A DNA stretch of 13,164 bases, taken from assembly GCA_031401815.1 (NCBI GenBank), contig JANNRW010000243.1, forward strand, positions 1-13,164. Direction: 5' to 3'. The DNA is from JANNRW01 sp031401815 (GTDB lineage Bacteria > Desulfobacterota > Desulfuromonadia > Geobacterales > DSM-12255). Under the pieces are notes generated by a model. It did no database searches, was not told where the DNA came from, and saw nothing but the letters and a program-made list of their open reading frames with translations. Of this stretch, positions 12,758-13,164 are shown piece after piece (positions within the stretch are counted from its first letter, which is position 1; each line of letters opens with the position of its first letter). The position numbers and the translations under genes are program-made.

Positions 12758-13164
12758 ATGGTTAATGAGGACAGACGAAAATTTCTCCTGATCTGCCTTG
12801 GAGGGATTTCAGCTACTGCTACAGTTGCCCTGGGCTATCCTGTATATCGTTACCTGTCTCCGCAAAAACTGGAGAAATCAGCAACCAAAATCGTAATTCC
12901 CGAAAATGAAGTACCTGTTGGAGGTGCCAGGTTTTTCGAGTATGCCGGATCTCCCGCAGTCTTGATAAGGGTGCCTGGGGGTAGTATAATTGCTCTCTCC
13001 GCAGTCTGTACTCACCTTGGCTGCATCGTTCAGTGGGAAAAAGAGAAAAGGAGCTTTCTCTGCCCCTGTCACGCCGGGCGCTTCACTCCTGAAGGGACGG
13101 TTATCTCCGGCCCCCCGCCAAAGCCGCTTGCAAGGCTCCCCTTTGTCGTCGCCAATGGCGTCAT
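12758..13164 (+). CDS. Rieske 2Fe-2S protein of a bc-type cytochrome complex (partial, runs off the window)
   Basis: The first 135 codons of a Rieske iron-sulfur subunit, expected to carry electrons from quinol to a c-type cytochrome on the periplasmic side. The N-terminus has a Tat-like RRKFL motif (6-10) followed by a membrane helix (about 10-28), as in QcrA/PetC anchors. The cluster motifs are CTHLGC (84-89) and CPCHAG (102-107). C84, H86, C102 and H105 are the expected ligands, and C89 with C104 the expected disulfide. SGPPPKPLARLP follows, as in bc-type Rieske proteins. AAGGAG lies 5 nt before the ATG at 12758. The 3' end and the partner cytochrome b gene are outside the window. Upstream dyads suggest specific regulation. 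Confidence 0.9.
   Translation, partial: MVNEDRRKFLLICLGGISATATVALGYPVYRYLSPQKLEKSATKIVIPENEVPVGGARFFEYAGSPAVLIRVPGGSIIALSAVCTHLGCIVQWEKEKRSFLCPCHAGRFTPEGTVISGPPPKPLARLPFVVANGV

Overview
The window looks like chromosome from a Geobacter-type bacterium (Desulfuromonadota, formerly Deltaproteobacteria). This is inferred from the gene set: mreB, heptose and LPS sugar genes, a c-di-GMP response regulator, a SpoIIE-type partner-switching module and a bc-complex Rieske protein. No sequence search was run. Base composition is moderate. All genes look intact except the Rieske gene, which is cut by the right edge.

Left part (1-2030): a minus-strand REC-GGDEF diguanylate cyclase response regulator, followed by almost 1 kb without a protein gene. 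That gap is packed with repeats: word-like direct repeats, a 141-bp element with 34-bp imperfect inverted ends, a promoter-like pair and two terminator-like hairpins on the plus strand.

Middle (2031-7155, all minus strand, transcribed right to left): mreB, a GT2-like glycosyltransferase, gmhA, gmhB, rmlA, mreC. The rod-shape genes mreB and mreC thus flank a cassette for heptose and dTDP-sugar precursors. The cassette genes are tightly packed (12-nt gap, 1-nt overlap, 30-nt gap). A perfect 13-bp hairpin lies between mreB and the rest, and no mreD follows mreC.

Right-centre (7302-11665, plus strand, divergent from mreB): a small two-helix membrane protein overlaps by 4 nt a 1087-residue protein made of an SSS-family sodium/solute symporter, a STAC-like linker, GAF and a SpoIIE/RsbU-type PP2C phosphatase. 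A STAS anti-sigma-factor antagonist and an RsbW-like HATPase kinase follow. This is a complete partner-switching circuit whose phosphatase is fused to a transporter: CbrA-like architecture with the histidine kinase replaced. No sigma factor or other obvious target is encoded in the window. It is the most interesting system here.

Right end (11657-13164): lgt on the minus strand, convergent with and overlapping the kinase gene by 9 nt. A regulatory intergenic region with two dyads and a promoter candidate comes next, then the start of a Rieske 2Fe-2S gene with a Tat-like N-terminus.
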